Positions 25,074 to 35,701 of a DNA stretch of 64,000 bases are shown in pieces. Numbering within the stretch: the stretch's first letter is position 1; each line of letters starts with the position of its first letter. The translations under genes were made by a program, and so were the position numbers. The DNA is from Nitrospira sp. (GTDB taxonomy: Bacteria > Nitrospirota > Nitrospiria > Nitrospirales > Nitrospiraceae): the NCBI GenBank assembly GCA_024760525.1, contig CP060499.1:3493501-3557500 (forward strand), given 5' to 3'. The notes beneath the pieces were generated by a model. That model worked only from the letters and a program-made list of their open reading frames with translations, made no database searches and had not been told where the DNA came from.

Positions 25074-25616
25074 TCATTTCGTTCCTTCGAGGATCTCTCG
25101 TACCAACGCGACCGACTCCTCGCTGTCCCATGCCCGTGGTCCAACCGCACGACCCACGAGACGACCCTGCCGATCAATCAAGACCGTGGTCGGCAGTCCT
25201 CGCACCCCGAATGCGGCACTGATGTCTTTGGTCTCATCCAAGAGAACCGGAAATTCGAGGCCTAAGACCTTGACGAACTTTCGGATACTTTCCAATTGCT
25301 GATCGGTCGTGACAGCGAGTAACTCAAAATCCTTTCCGACAAAGCTTTCCTTCAATCGCCTCAAAGCAGGCATTTCGTCTTTACAAGGCCCGCACCAGGT
25401 GGCCCAAAAATTCACGAGCACGACTTTCCCGTGAAGATGGCCAAAATCGATCGTCCGTCCTTCGATTGTCGTCAATGCAAACCCCGGCGAGGTGAGTGGC
25501 TCGACAACTTCCTTCACACCCGCTGCAGCATAGAGATCGTGGATGCCGGCTGCCGCCGACTGCGAACTGATAAGGCCCACGCTCCAGAGAAGCAGACTCA
25601 TGCATAGCCACATCAT
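25074..25616 (-). CDS. Exported TlpA-like thioredoxin-family protein
   Basis: This 180-residue protein has a signal peptide or anchor (about 1-23) and a TlpA/ResA-type thioredoxin domain with the redox motif WATWCGPCKDEMP near residues 72-84 and the cis-Pro loop GVRGLPTTVLIDR. Such proteins reduce disulfides of apocytochromes or metal-binding proteins in the periplasm. The start (ATGATG) overlaps the stop of the BNR-protein gene, which makes it the third gene of a tonB-BNR-tlpA unit. The pairing suggests redox maintenance of a cysteine-containing, possibly copper-binding, partner. A second TlpA-like gene lies at 31516. Confidence 0.87.
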   Translation of the reverse strand: MMWLCMSLLLWSVGLISSQSAAAGIHDLYAAAGVKEVVEPLTSPGFALTTIEGRTIDFGHLHGKVVLVNFWATWCGPCKDEMPALRRLKESFVGKDFELLAVTTDQQLESIRKFVKVLGLEFPVLLDETKDISAAFGVRGLPTTVLIDRQGRLVGRAVGPRAWDSEESVALVREILEGTK

Positions 25617-26920
25617 GGGGATGGCGGTTGCTTTTGCGTGCGGCCAAGCATACCAATCTGCACGACCAGCCGATTGTTCGGCCAGGCATGTTCACTCCAA
25701 GCTAGAGCCACCGTTCCGTTTGAATGGACGGCAACAGCCGGTGTCTCCGCCTTTGCTCCGTCGCTTAGAGTCTGCACCGATCCAAATGTGTGCCCACGAT
25801 CGAGGGACACTCGCATGACCGTCCGTTTACGGACACCGGTGACTTCTTCCCAGACCGCGACCACCGCGCCGTCTGGGTGCACCGCCATCCGAAATTGGTC
25901 CGGCAACGATGTTGCCGAAGTGTGCAGCGATATCGGCGTCGAAAAAGTCTTTCCCGCATCATCGGAAATCGCAAACAGCAGGCGCGGCTGCTCATCCGTT
26001 CCCTCCGTATACCAGCCGATGTACAGACGCCCGAATTGATCGAACGCTATCGCGGGACCGCGGTGAGGACAAGCTGGGAACACCCAGCCGTCCCGGCGGA
26101 CACGAATCGGAGCAGAAAAGGTCCGACCCTGATCAGTTGATCTGGCCAACACGACGTCTCGAATGTTTCCGTCGAAGGTCTTGCGCCAGGCCGCCCAGAG
26201 GCTTCCGTCCGGCGCCAGTGTGACCATTGGACGGCAACACGGGCAGGCCATACCGTCGATCGTGAGATTGGCCCCGACGCTCTTGCCACTGTCGGGGGAA
26301 CAGGCGAAGATTGCGCCGGCTCCGCTTTTCTCCTTACTCCGGTTGTCCAACCAAGCCAAGAACACATGTCCCTGCCGGTCAGCCACCAAGCTCTCGAAAG
26401 AGTGATTGATCGGTTGGCCGTCGTCGTTGACCGAGGCCGGCCGTTCGAAAGTCACACCTCCGTCCGTCGATCGCGCCAATAACAGGTCGGCTGCGAATAT
26501 CGCACCGCTGTCTTTTTTTGCTGAAGACCATGTCATGAATACTTGATCGCTCACGCCCGCCGCTAAACCCGGCGCCTGGTGAAGCGCATCCGGCTCGACT
26601 CCCACCGGATTCACCTGAACGGCCTCCCCGACAACTTTTCCACTGCTGGAGATTCGCACTGTCTTGAGCGTCGGTTGGGCACTGCTCTTCTCAAACCAGG
26701 CCAGATGAAGCATACCTGCTTCATCGAACTGTATGGCCGGCGGCGACAACTGGTAGGTCCCTTCCACGATTGTCTGTTTGGCCGTCCGCAGGACGGCAGG
26801 ATCGGATGTATCGGCGAACAATGATTCCATCGGTGATGCACCAAGCGAGCATGCAATCATCACGACCAAGAGGAACCACCGTCGGCCACTCTCTCTCTGG
26901 TTTTGATAACCAACTTGCAT
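25613..26920 (-). CDS. Exported BNR/sialidase-fold protein with CPCC motif
   Basis: This 435-residue protein has a signal peptide (about 12-35) and a six-bladed propeller built of BNR/Asp-box repeats. The repeats LARSTDGGVTFERPA, CSPDSGKSV, LARSTDQGRTFSAPI, AISDDAGKTFSTPI and VSLDRGHTFGSV all fit S.D.G.TF. Asp boxes occur in sialidases and in many non-enzymatic surface proteins, and I see no sialidase catalytic Arg triad. Notable is the motif MACPCCRP near residues 224-231 and a second CPH near 269, which could bind a metal. The ATG at 26920 has GAGGAG eight bases upstream. It lies 12 nt after tonB and overlaps the TlpA gene, so its role is probably tied to TonB-driven uptake. Confidence 0.78.
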   Translation of the reverse strand: MQVGYQNQRESGRRWFLLVVMIACSLGASPMESLFADTSDPAVLRTAKQTIVEGTYQLSPPAIQFDEAGMLHLAWFEKSSAQPTLKTVRISSSGKVVGEAVQVNPVGVEPDALHQAPGLAAGVSDQVFMTWSSAKKDSGAIFAADLLLARSTDGGVTFERPASVNDDGQPINHSFESLVADRQGHVFLAWLDNRSKEKSGAGAIFACSPDSGKSVGANLTIDGMACPCCRPMVTLAPDGSLWAAWRKTFDGNIRDVVLARSTDQGRTFSAPIRVRRDGWVFPACPHRGPAIAFDQFGRLYIGWYTEGTDEQPRLLFAISDDAGKTFSTPISLHTSATSLPDQFRMAVHPDGAVVAVWEEVTGVRKRTVMRVSLDRGHTFGSVQTLSDGAKAETPAVAVHSNGTVALAWSEHAWPNNRLVVQIGMLGRTQKQPPSP

Positions 26921-26932
26921 TGTCATCACTCC

Positions 26933-27871
26933 TCAGTTTGCCAAGCTGTAGACAATCGGAAGACTCACCACGATTTGCGCCTTCCCTATGGCTTGCTTCA
27001 TATGGAGCGGACAGGCGAGCTTCACCGCCTCGATCGCTGCGGCATCGAGCGCACTGTATCCGGAACTTTTCTGGACAAATACATCGGCCAAGTGCCCATC
27101 GGATCGAATGACCGCTTTCAAGACCACTTTCCCTTCCTGGCCGTTCATGCGGGCTGAATTCGGATAGCGTTTGAGTTCTGCGACTCTCCGCCACAGTGAC
27201 TCGGCCAGCCACCGATGATCGTCTTTTCCTTCCGTGGTAGGCGATGAAGTCTTGGCCGCCTGGAGCGGAGCGACATCCACAGGGCTATCAAGCGCGGACG
27301 CCGGCGCAATAGCTTCTTGTGAGACAGGACTTTGTGGTGAAGCTGTAGAAGCTGATGCGACCGCGACCGGCCCATCTTGAACAGATTGGGATTCGATCGG
27401 TTCAGGAGTAACCGCAGCCATGGCTGGCACAGGCTCCTTCGCCTCAACAACCGGTTCAGTTATTGGCTCAACAACTTTGGCTATACGTTGTTCAACCGAC
27501 TCATCACGCAGTTGCGGAATTTCCACCTTCTGCTCAATCGGTCGTACCGGCTCGAACGTCGGTGAAAGCGGTTCGGACTGCTGCGCCACCGGTCTTACCG
27601 CTTGATACGTCTCCGGCACTCGTTTCATTCGTGACGGCGGCACGACCCTCGGTGGCGGCTGTTCCGGTGTCACAGCCGATTGGACTTGTTCCGGTCTGGA
27701 TTCGGATTTCGCCGTTTCCACCAAGGCCACATCCCACTTGTACACGTCCTCCGGCAAAACAGGTTTGACCTGTGCGACGAGGGCGAACGCCAAGCCAAGA
27801 GCGACTCCATGCAGGGTCAGTGAAGCGCCCCATGAAGGAAGAAAGAATCGATTGTCGTCACTTGAGTTCAC
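26933..27871 (-). CDS. tonB: TonB energy-transducing protein
   Basis: This 312-residue protein has a single transmembrane anchor (about 12-35, WGASLTLHGVALGLAFALVA), a long Pro/Glu/Val-rich periplasmic spacer (about 60-215) and a C-terminal TonB domain (about 225-310) with LAESLWRRVAELKRYPNSAR, GKVVLKAVIRSDGHLADVFV and ALDAAAIEAVKLACP. It carries proton-motive energy from an ExbB/ExbD complex to outer-membrane receptors. No exbB or exbD is in the window. The likely start is a GTG at 27871, preceded by an A-rich stretch rather than a clear ribosome site. Copy C of the two-hairpin element ends 55 nt upstream. The gene heads the tonB-BNR-tlpA unit. Confidence 0.9.
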   Translation of the reverse strand: MNSSDDNRFFLPSWGASLTLHGVALGLAFALVAQVKPVLPEDVYKWDVALVETAKSESRPEQVQSAVTPEQPPPRVVPPSRMKRVPETYQAVRPVAQQSEPLSPTFEPVRPIEQKVEIPQLRDESVEQRIAKVVEPITEPVVEAKEPVPAMAAVTPEPIESQSVQDGPVAVASASTASPQSPVSQEAIAPASALDSPVDVAPLQAAKTSSPTTEGKDDHRWLAESLWRRVAELKRYPNSARMNGQEGKVVLKAVIRSDGHLADVFVQKSSGYSALDAAAIEAVKLACPLHMKQAIGKAQIVVSLPIVYSLAN

Positions 27872-27926
27872 GTTTCTTTATGACTCTTTATCTTGCGGAC
27901 GGAAGTCCCCCAAAGCATTGCTTTGG

Positions 27927-28005
27927 AAAAAGTGCGGGGCGGAGGCCAAGGGAGGCAACCCTCGCCCCGCGCTGATCCGAGCGGGAGGTAGCTCGCTCGG
28001 ACAAA
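27927..28005 (-). ncRNA. Two-hairpin RNA-like element, copy C, upstream of tonB
   Basis: On the minus strand stem 1 pairs TCCGAGCG (28001-27994) with CGCTCGGA (27983-27976) around a loop with CCTCCC. Stem 2 pairs GCGGGGCG with CGCCCCGC (27970-27963 with 27941-27934), and five U residues follow at 27931-27927. Immediately downstream a further hairpin CCAAAGC/GCTTTGG lies at 27926-27910. It sits between the propeller lipoprotein stop and the tonB start. Confidence 0.58.
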
Positions 28006-28090
28006 ACCCAGTCTAAGGATCACTCGCCAACTCGTTTGCAGTCCATCGGAGATCCTTCTATTCCGATGGACTGCCCTCTCCATCTATGAA

Positions 28091-29572
28091 CTAATTGGTC
28101 GCCTGGTTACCTGCTTGCGCAAATCCAGACTCGAAAACGATCACCCCTGTGGGGTTTGGCCCGACAGTCACGTCCTGCTTCTTCAGATTGTCGGTAGCAT
28201 TGATAATCGAGACCGAATTGTCTACGCCGTTAGATACAACCAGAAACTTCGCTTCGCCTGCTCCCCGGGCCAACACATCGAAGCTGTGCGCACCGGTCGA
28301 CACTAACGGGATTTCTCTCAGCAGCGTCAGTGCGGGAGGAGCCAGTGTCCCCCAATCATACGCAAACAACCGGTCTTTCTTCGTCGCCGTGGCCCCATTC
28401 CCCGCCAGAATGTAGAACCGCTTCGAGTCCGGCGAGAATTTGAAGGCCCCGGGTGAGGTTCCATCGAGTTCCGGTGTGGTCAAATCCGCGATGGCCGGCA
28501 CCGCAGCGCTCAAATCGATCACCCCCAGTTTGGTCGCTTGCGGGGCGGTCGTTTCACCGCGCAGCAGGAGATACTTGCCGTCGGCAGATATCCCGTACGA
28601 GGTGTATGGCGTCCCTGCCAAGTCAAAAGTCTTGGTGATCGCCAATGTCGTCGGATCGATCTCCGCGATTTGTCCGTATCCCTCTTGAATGCTGTACACC
28701 TTTTTTGTGAACTTGGACCACCGAATCCCATGTGGCCCAGCGGCATTCGGGGTAAATGCGGTTGTAAGCGGCGTTGCAGACTCATCATTGCAAGGCGTCG
28801 TTTCCTTGGATGAATTGCACAGATCAACTCGTCCAAGAACCGTGAGATAACCGGCAGAGGCCTCGTCATCGTCGATGACTGCAATTTCACCGCCGACTTC
28901 GCTCGATACGAACGCACGCTTCGGCACGCCATCTCCGGAGAAAGCGGTCACTTTATGGCCGTCAGCCAAGAGACAAATGGTTTTAATTACTTTGGGAATG
29001 GTCCCCCCCGGCCCGAGATGGGAGTTATGAATCACGGTTACGGATCCCCCACCCTGAGCCGCGCAGTTGATCAAATCATCACCTGGAGTCGTGGTCCCCG
29101 GGGCATTGTCGCCATCATTCATAATCCAGACAACTTCTCCATCGTTTCTATCACGATAAAGATGGACTGGTCTGGTCCCGGCAGGAAGGTTGACTTCATG
29201 AACCGGAGTTGCGGCAGTCAACGGATCGATTGTGGCCACCTTATTCGCTGCCGCAAGAGTCATAAATAACCAATCCTCGTTCGAAAACTGCATGTCCCCC
29301 AAGGCGACATTTTCGAATTTCGCCGCATCGATCGTATTGATCACGGCATTGCCTGAATCACCTTTGATGGCCACACTGGTCAACGTCTTGTCACCGGTGT
29401 TGTTGATGAATGCGATCGGTCCGCTGAGGCCGGCGCTGCCGCCGGACGCCGGTATCCCTGTGGTGGGAGTGGACTCTCCGGAATTGCAGGCTGCCAGGCT
29501 CATCAGTGCGAGTCCAAGCACACCCGTTTTGGCATAGGATAACAAGAGTGGTTTCTTCGTGATGGCTTCCAT
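28091..29572 (-). CDS. Lipoprotein with YncE/cytochrome-cd1-type beta-propeller
   Basis: This 493-residue protein begins with a lipoprotein signal (GVLGLALMSLAAC, lipidated Cys near residue 29) followed by a Ser/Gly/Thr-rich linker. The rest is a seven-bladed-propeller-like chain with repeats such as KVATIDPLTAATPVHEVNLP, GEIAVIDDDEASAGYLTVLG, GQIAEIDPTTLAITKTFDLA, YGISADGKYLLL and NSVSIINATDNLKKQDVTVG. Two cysteine pairs (INCAAQ/TICLL and DLCNSS/TPCND) may form disulfides. Function is unknown; YncE-like propellers are often co-regulated with iron or other metals. AAGGA eight bases before the ATG fixes the start. It lies between the two-hairpin element before tonB and a small CxWxC gene. Confidence 0.75.
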   Translation of the reverse strand: MEAITKKPLLLSYAKTGVLGLALMSLAACNSGESTPTTGIPASGGSAGLSGPIAFINNTGDKTLTSVAIKGDSGNAVINTIDAAKFENVALGDMQFSNEDWLFMTLAAANKVATIDPLTAATPVHEVNLPAGTRPVHLYRDRNDGEVVWIMNDGDNAPGTTTPGDDLINCAAQGGGSVTVIHNSHLGPGGTIPKVIKTICLLADGHKVTAFSGDGVPKRAFVSSEVGGEIAVIDDDEASAGYLTVLGRVDLCNSSKETTPCNDESATPLTTAFTPNAAGPHGIRWSKFTKKVYSIQEGYGQIAEIDPTTLAITKTFDLAGTPYTSYGISADGKYLLLRGETTAPQATKLGVIDLSAAVPAIADLTTPELDGTSPGAFKFSPDSKRFYILAGNGATATKKDRLFAYDWGTLAPPALTLLREIPLVSTGAHSFDVLARGAGEAKFLVVSNGVDNSVSIINATDNLKKQDVTVGPNPTGVIVFESGFAQAGNQATN

Positions 29573-29638
29573 GGATCGTTCCTTCCTCGTTAGCTGTCGC
29601 TCTCATACCGGGGAGCGCTGCCGGTTTCCTCGCATGAT

Positions 29639-30004
29639 CTATGTGACACGGCATGAGAGTGGTGGCCCTCGAGGGACGATCTCCGCATGAAACATACCGA
29701 CAAGCAGAGTATCGGCGCCGAGATTCCAGACGCGCCCGATAGGAGCATCGACGGAGGCTCCACCCCGGCCGCTGGTTCCCTGCACATCGATGCCGCCACA
29801 ATGCCAAACGCAATGACTATGACCATGTTGAGCGTTCGGCGTTTGTCCTTGCGGACAATGCGGGGTGGTCCATTGCGCCGAGAGGTTTCCCTGTGTAACC
29901 GACAGAGAACCGGCGAGCCAGAGAGCGACACAGCAGCCCGCCAGCGCGCGAATGAACCGCGCTCTATGCCTTACCCTCCACATTCGTGATCCACTATCCA
30001 TCAT
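29639..30004 (-). CDS. Small exported protein with CxWxC motif (family member 2)
   Basis: This 121-residue protein has a basic N-terminus, a hydrophobic segment (about 20-38, LAGCCVALWLAGSLSV), a short His-containing stretch (NAQHGHSH) leading directly into CVWHC, then about 40 residues and the end PRGPPLSCRVT. It has the same layout as the genes at 24224, 31201 and 32207. It lies 25 nt after the outer-membrane barrel gene on the same strand, so the two are probably co-transcribed. No strong ribosome site is visible, and the second codon is also ATG. Confidence 0.65.
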   Translation of the reverse strand: MMDSGSRMWRVRHRARFIRALAGCCVALWLAGSLSVTQGNLSAQWTTPHCPQGQTPNAQHGHSHCVWHCGGIDVQGTSGRGGASVDAPIGRVWNLGADTLLVGMFHAEIVPRGPPLSCRVT

Positions 30005-30029
30005 CAGCCGATCATTGCTTTGCCGTCTC

Positions 30030-31103
30030 CTAGGACGACCCGCCTAAGAGTTGAAATGACTTGGTCATCCCAAAGATGTAGCTGATCTGTTGTTCCAGAT
30101 TGCCGTTGAAATCCCGGTGAATAGGGATTTGAGCGATGAAATAGAACGAGGCAAAGTTAAATGCATTCAACATGATTCCCGGTGAATACGCGACATAGGT
30201 CGAGCCGGTGGTCGGTACCGCCCGAAACTTGATGGCTGGATCGAGCAAGATCGCCGAGCCGGTCCCTGGATTGAACTGAAAGAGCGCCGCGTCCATGGCA
30301 TCATTCTGCATATACCGGAAATTGAACTGCTGCATCAGCACCAACCAAGGCGTCTGCTCGAGTGGAATGATATTGGCTCCTAGACTCACATTGACTTCGT
30401 CGCCGAACTGATAGCCATCGCTGTTTTTGAACGTGTGCCGGTAACTTGCCGAGGCAAACTGATTGAGCCGATGGGGAATCAGCTCATAGGTTTGATAGAT
30501 CATCGGGATCACACCGAAGTTTCCCCGTCCGATTTGAAGCGTCGATTCGGCCAAGGTGGTTCCCTGAGCAAACCGGCCGTAGCTGCCCGTCGGAAAATCG
30601 ACACCCACTCCCAGGACGACCATGCTGCGGAGAGTGGGCAACACGTTGTACTTCAGCGTCGCGCGAATATCGCCGAGCCCTCGCTCGCTGTAGGGAACCG
30701 GCGTGAGGCCGCCGATCTGCGCATTTGACTCTACATGCTTGTACGGGATGGCCACTTGGATGCCGAGACGATCGGTCAGTCCGTAGTTGAGATCAAGGGT
30801 CGCGGTGCGGGTCGTGGTCTCGATTCTGTTGACGTTCAAATTTGCTAACGTGAGTGTCCGTTCACCCTGATTGGCAAAGGGGATGCGCCCGCCGTCACCC
30901 GGTGCGGCCTCCATCGGCGTATAGTTGTAGATGGCATTGATGGTCAACAGACCTTTCATCGGCACTTGCTGTTGAGAGCCGATGACCACAAAGCAACTGA
31001 CGGACCCACAGGACGCCGCGACGTGGGAAGGCCAGAGCATCGAGACGGTCATTGCGACGACACCACAGATTGCAAAGGCACAGCACCGGATCTTGCGCGT
31101 CAT
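30030..31103 (-). CDS. Outer-membrane beta-barrel protein (MetA-pathway-transporter-like)
   Basis: This 357-residue protein has a signal peptide (about 5-30, cleavage near HVAASCG) and a beta-barrel body with LTINAIYNYTP, TATLDLNYGLTDRLGIQVAIP, YSERGLGDIRATLKYNVLP and LGVGVDFPTGSYG. These fit the group annotated as putative outer-membrane transporters (Phenol_MetA_deg-like) of unknown substrate. SCGSVSCFV at the mature N-terminus holds two cysteines. The ATG at 31103 is preferred over one 18 codons upstream, because it directly precedes the signal sequence. Small CxWxC genes lie on both sides (29639 and 31201), which suggests a functional link. Confidence 0.72.
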   Translation of the reverse strand: MTRKIRCCAFAICGVVAMTVSMLWPSHVAASCGSVSCFVVIGSQQQVPMKGLLTINAIYNYTPMEAAPGDGGRIPFANQGERTLTLANLNVNRIETTTRTATLDLNYGLTDRLGIQVAIPYKHVESNAQIGGLTPVPYSERGLGDIRATLKYNVLPTLRSMVVLGVGVDFPTGSYGRFAQGTTLAESTLQIGRGNFGVIPMIYQTYELIPHRLNQFASASYRHTFKNSDGYQFGDEVNVSLGANIIPLEQTPWLVLMQQFNFRYMQNDAMDAALFQFNPGTGSAILLDPAIKFRAVPTTGSTYVAYSPGIMLNAFNFASFYFIAQIPIHRDFNGNLEQQISYIFGMTKSFQLLGGSS

Positions 31104-31200
31104 GATTCCACGATCTTTCTGTTTGTCATACGATGGAATCCGCGCATCGGATCCCACCGTGAGACAGGGTTGTTAAGAAAAATGTCTGCGACTATCGGGG

Positions 31201-31506
31201 CTAGGTAAGGCTGGGAGGCCCGCGGAAGAAATACGAGACCAAGATCACACTGAAGACTGTGTGGAACGAAGGAATGTTCGCCCATTCGAGAAGTTGAAGC
31301 CCTGATACGAACTGCACGACGGACGACTCGATTCCCACGCCTCCGGCGCACAGCCACGCACAGATGCCGGTGGAATGAGTTGCTGCCTGGTGGCCGGTAT
31401 GATGTTCGACATGGCTGACACTGGGCGCAGTCATGAACCCGTTCATCAATACGATGACGAGCAGCAATGCCCAGACTACTACCGGCTGTTTTACGGTCAC
31501 CGTCAT
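31201..31506 (-). CDS. Small exported His-rich protein with CxWxC motif (family member 3)
   Basis: This 101-residue protein has a hydrophobic leader (about 8-26), the His-rich stretch HVEHHTGHQAATH, then CAWLC near residues 49-53 and the end FFRGPPSLT. HHxxHQxATH followed within a few residues by CxWxC is shared almost exactly with the gene at 32207 (HHAQHQTATH, CSWMC). It starts 9 nt after the stop of the TlpA-like gene at 31516, so the pair is probably one operon and the cysteines may be kept reduced by that TlpA. Its function is unknown. Confidence 0.72.
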   Translation of the reverse strand: MTVTVKQPVVVWALLLVIVLMNGFMTAPSVSHVEHHTGHQAATHSTGICAWLCAGGVGIESSVVQFVSGLQLLEWANIPSFHTVFSVILVSYFFRGPPSLT

Positions 31507-31515
31507 ACGGATCGC

Positions 31516-32070
31516 CTAGTGCAAAGACGCGGCCTTTACCGGTTCTTGTTTTTGAATCCGGGCAACCACATCCAGAATGACTTGCTCGGTCAAGAGTCCG
31601 CCCTTGATATACTCTTGAACCACGCCCTTCTCATCGATGAACACGCTCACAGGCAGCCCGAAGACCCCGAACTGGTTGGCGACTTTGTTGTCCCGATCCA
31701 TCAGCACCGGGAACGTATGGCCATATTGCTTGATGTGCTCGCGCACCTTGGCATCGTCTTCCAGTTCATTGATGGCCAACACCACAAATCGCTTATCCCG
31801 AAGTTTGTCGTACGTGGCCTGCATCGCGGGCATTTCCGTCGTGCACGGCTTGCACCAGGTCGCCCAGAAATTCACAAGCACGACCTTGCCGCGATATTGG
31901 CTCAAGCTTTGCGACTTACCTTCCAAATCAACCAAACGAAAGTCCTCGGCAGCCGTGCCCACGGCCGGAACGCGTGAGCCCATGCCCCACACCAGACCCC
32001 CGCTGGTTACCAACATGACGCTTGCGATCAATAACTTGAATAGGAGGTTGCTTTTGTTGGTCCGATTCAT
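31516..32070 (-). CDS. TlpA/ResA-like membrane-anchored thioredoxin
   Basis: This 184-residue protein has an N-terminal anchor (about 8-30, LLFKLLIASVMLVTSGGLVW) and a TlpA/ResA domain: DFRLVDLEGKSQSLSQYRGK, the redox motif WATWCKPCTTEMP, DRDNKVANQFGVFGLPVSVF and IKGGLLTEQ. It should reduce periplasmic disulfides. The start at 32070 is set by GGAGGAG seven bases upstream; an ATG-less extension of 12 codons is rejected. It lies directly before a CxWxC small-protein gene and about 136 nt after another, which suggests that those cysteine motifs are its clients. Confidence 0.87.
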   Translation of the reverse strand: MNRTNKSNLLFKLLIASVMLVTSGGLVWGMGSRVPAVGTAAEDFRLVDLEGKSQSLSQYRGKVVLVNFWATWCKPCTTEMPAMQATYDKLRDKRFVVLAINELEDDAKVREHIKQYGHTFPVLMDRDNKVANQFGVFGLPVSVFIDEKGVVQEYIKGGLLTEQVILDVVARIQKQEPVKAASLH

Positions 32071-32206
32071 GTTCTGACTCCTCCACGACCTATCAGTGCG
32101 TTGCATTGACCTGAAATTCCTGATCGGGCTTCCGCCTTCCTGCCGACGGAGACCGGCAATGAACGAATGGGGGGTTCCCTAGCCCAACGGGAGACGAATC
32201 AGCGGC

Positions 32207-32512
32207 TTATGATGGCAAATACGGTGGCGCCCGGCTTGAAGAGATCCGAGGTGGATCGGAGAAGATCTGCACCGAATGCGTAAGCGAGACCACGGCAACA
32301 GGGCTACGCTCAGGTTGAATCAACACGACCGCGGTATCGAGCACGGTGCCTGCGGCACACATCCATGAGCAGAGTACGGTTCCATGTGTGGCAGTTTGAT
32401 GCTGGGCGTGGTGTCCGGCATGTTCCGCGGATTGAGCTTGAGCCAACCCGCCGACGGCGAGAACACAGAGGACAAGTGCAATTGAAAGAAACTTGCGGAA
32501 CGCGTTATCCAT
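32207..32512 (-). CDS. Small exported His-rich protein with CxWxC motif (family member 4)
   Basis: This 101-residue protein has a signal peptide (about 8-27, cleavage near AQAQS), the His-rich stretch HAGHHAQHQTATH, CSWMC near residues 48-52 and the end SSRAPPYLPS. It is closest to the gene at 31201. It is the first gene of the minus-strand region and is divergent from secA. On its strand TATCAT lies about 25 nt upstream, a possible -10 box. The His and Cys residues suggest metal binding in the periplasm, which is unproven. Confidence 0.72.
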   Translation of the reverse strand: MDNAFRKFLSIALVLCVLAVGGLAQAQSAEHAGHHAQHQTATHGTVLCSWMCAAGTVLDTAVVLIQPERSPVAVVSLTHSVQIFSDPPRISSSRAPPYLPS

Positions 32513-32734
32513 CGAAGGCTCTGTTTATGATAACTGTAGCATTTCCAGTCTAATGCACTCGATGCTACAGATGCAACAGGCAGCGAATACTAGAAGACCT
32601 GGTAATGCCTGTCAAGCCGCCGATATGCGCACAGACAGTCGAGTAGGATTCATTGAAAAGATACTGTATACTGCAACCCCTATTTCTATGGTAGGAATCC
32701 ACTCTCATTAAGGGGCGACACATCTCACTATCCT

Positions 32735-35455
<2,721 letters not shown>

Positions 35456-35701
35456 ATTAGGATTGCTGCATCTGCCTTTTCCCTGTTCGTCAATAATTCG
35501 ATTGTTCTGGAACCCGTTTGGTAACTAACTTCGCTGGATGTGAGCACCAACAGGTTTCCAAACCTCACCACTTCTGATCTCGCGAAACGCGAATCTTAAG
35601 CATCCGGTACTCGGATTGCTTTCAAGGTCAAGTAATTGATATGCGCTCAAGGAGACGGAAACTGACACCAGGCTTGTACGCTAGCGTGGCCTCGCCCAAC
35701 A

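Noticed and set aside
24665..25177. HTH gene as part of a prophage or integrative element
   Set aside because: No integrase, attachment site or phage gene is nearby; only the small DNA-binding domain supports the idea.
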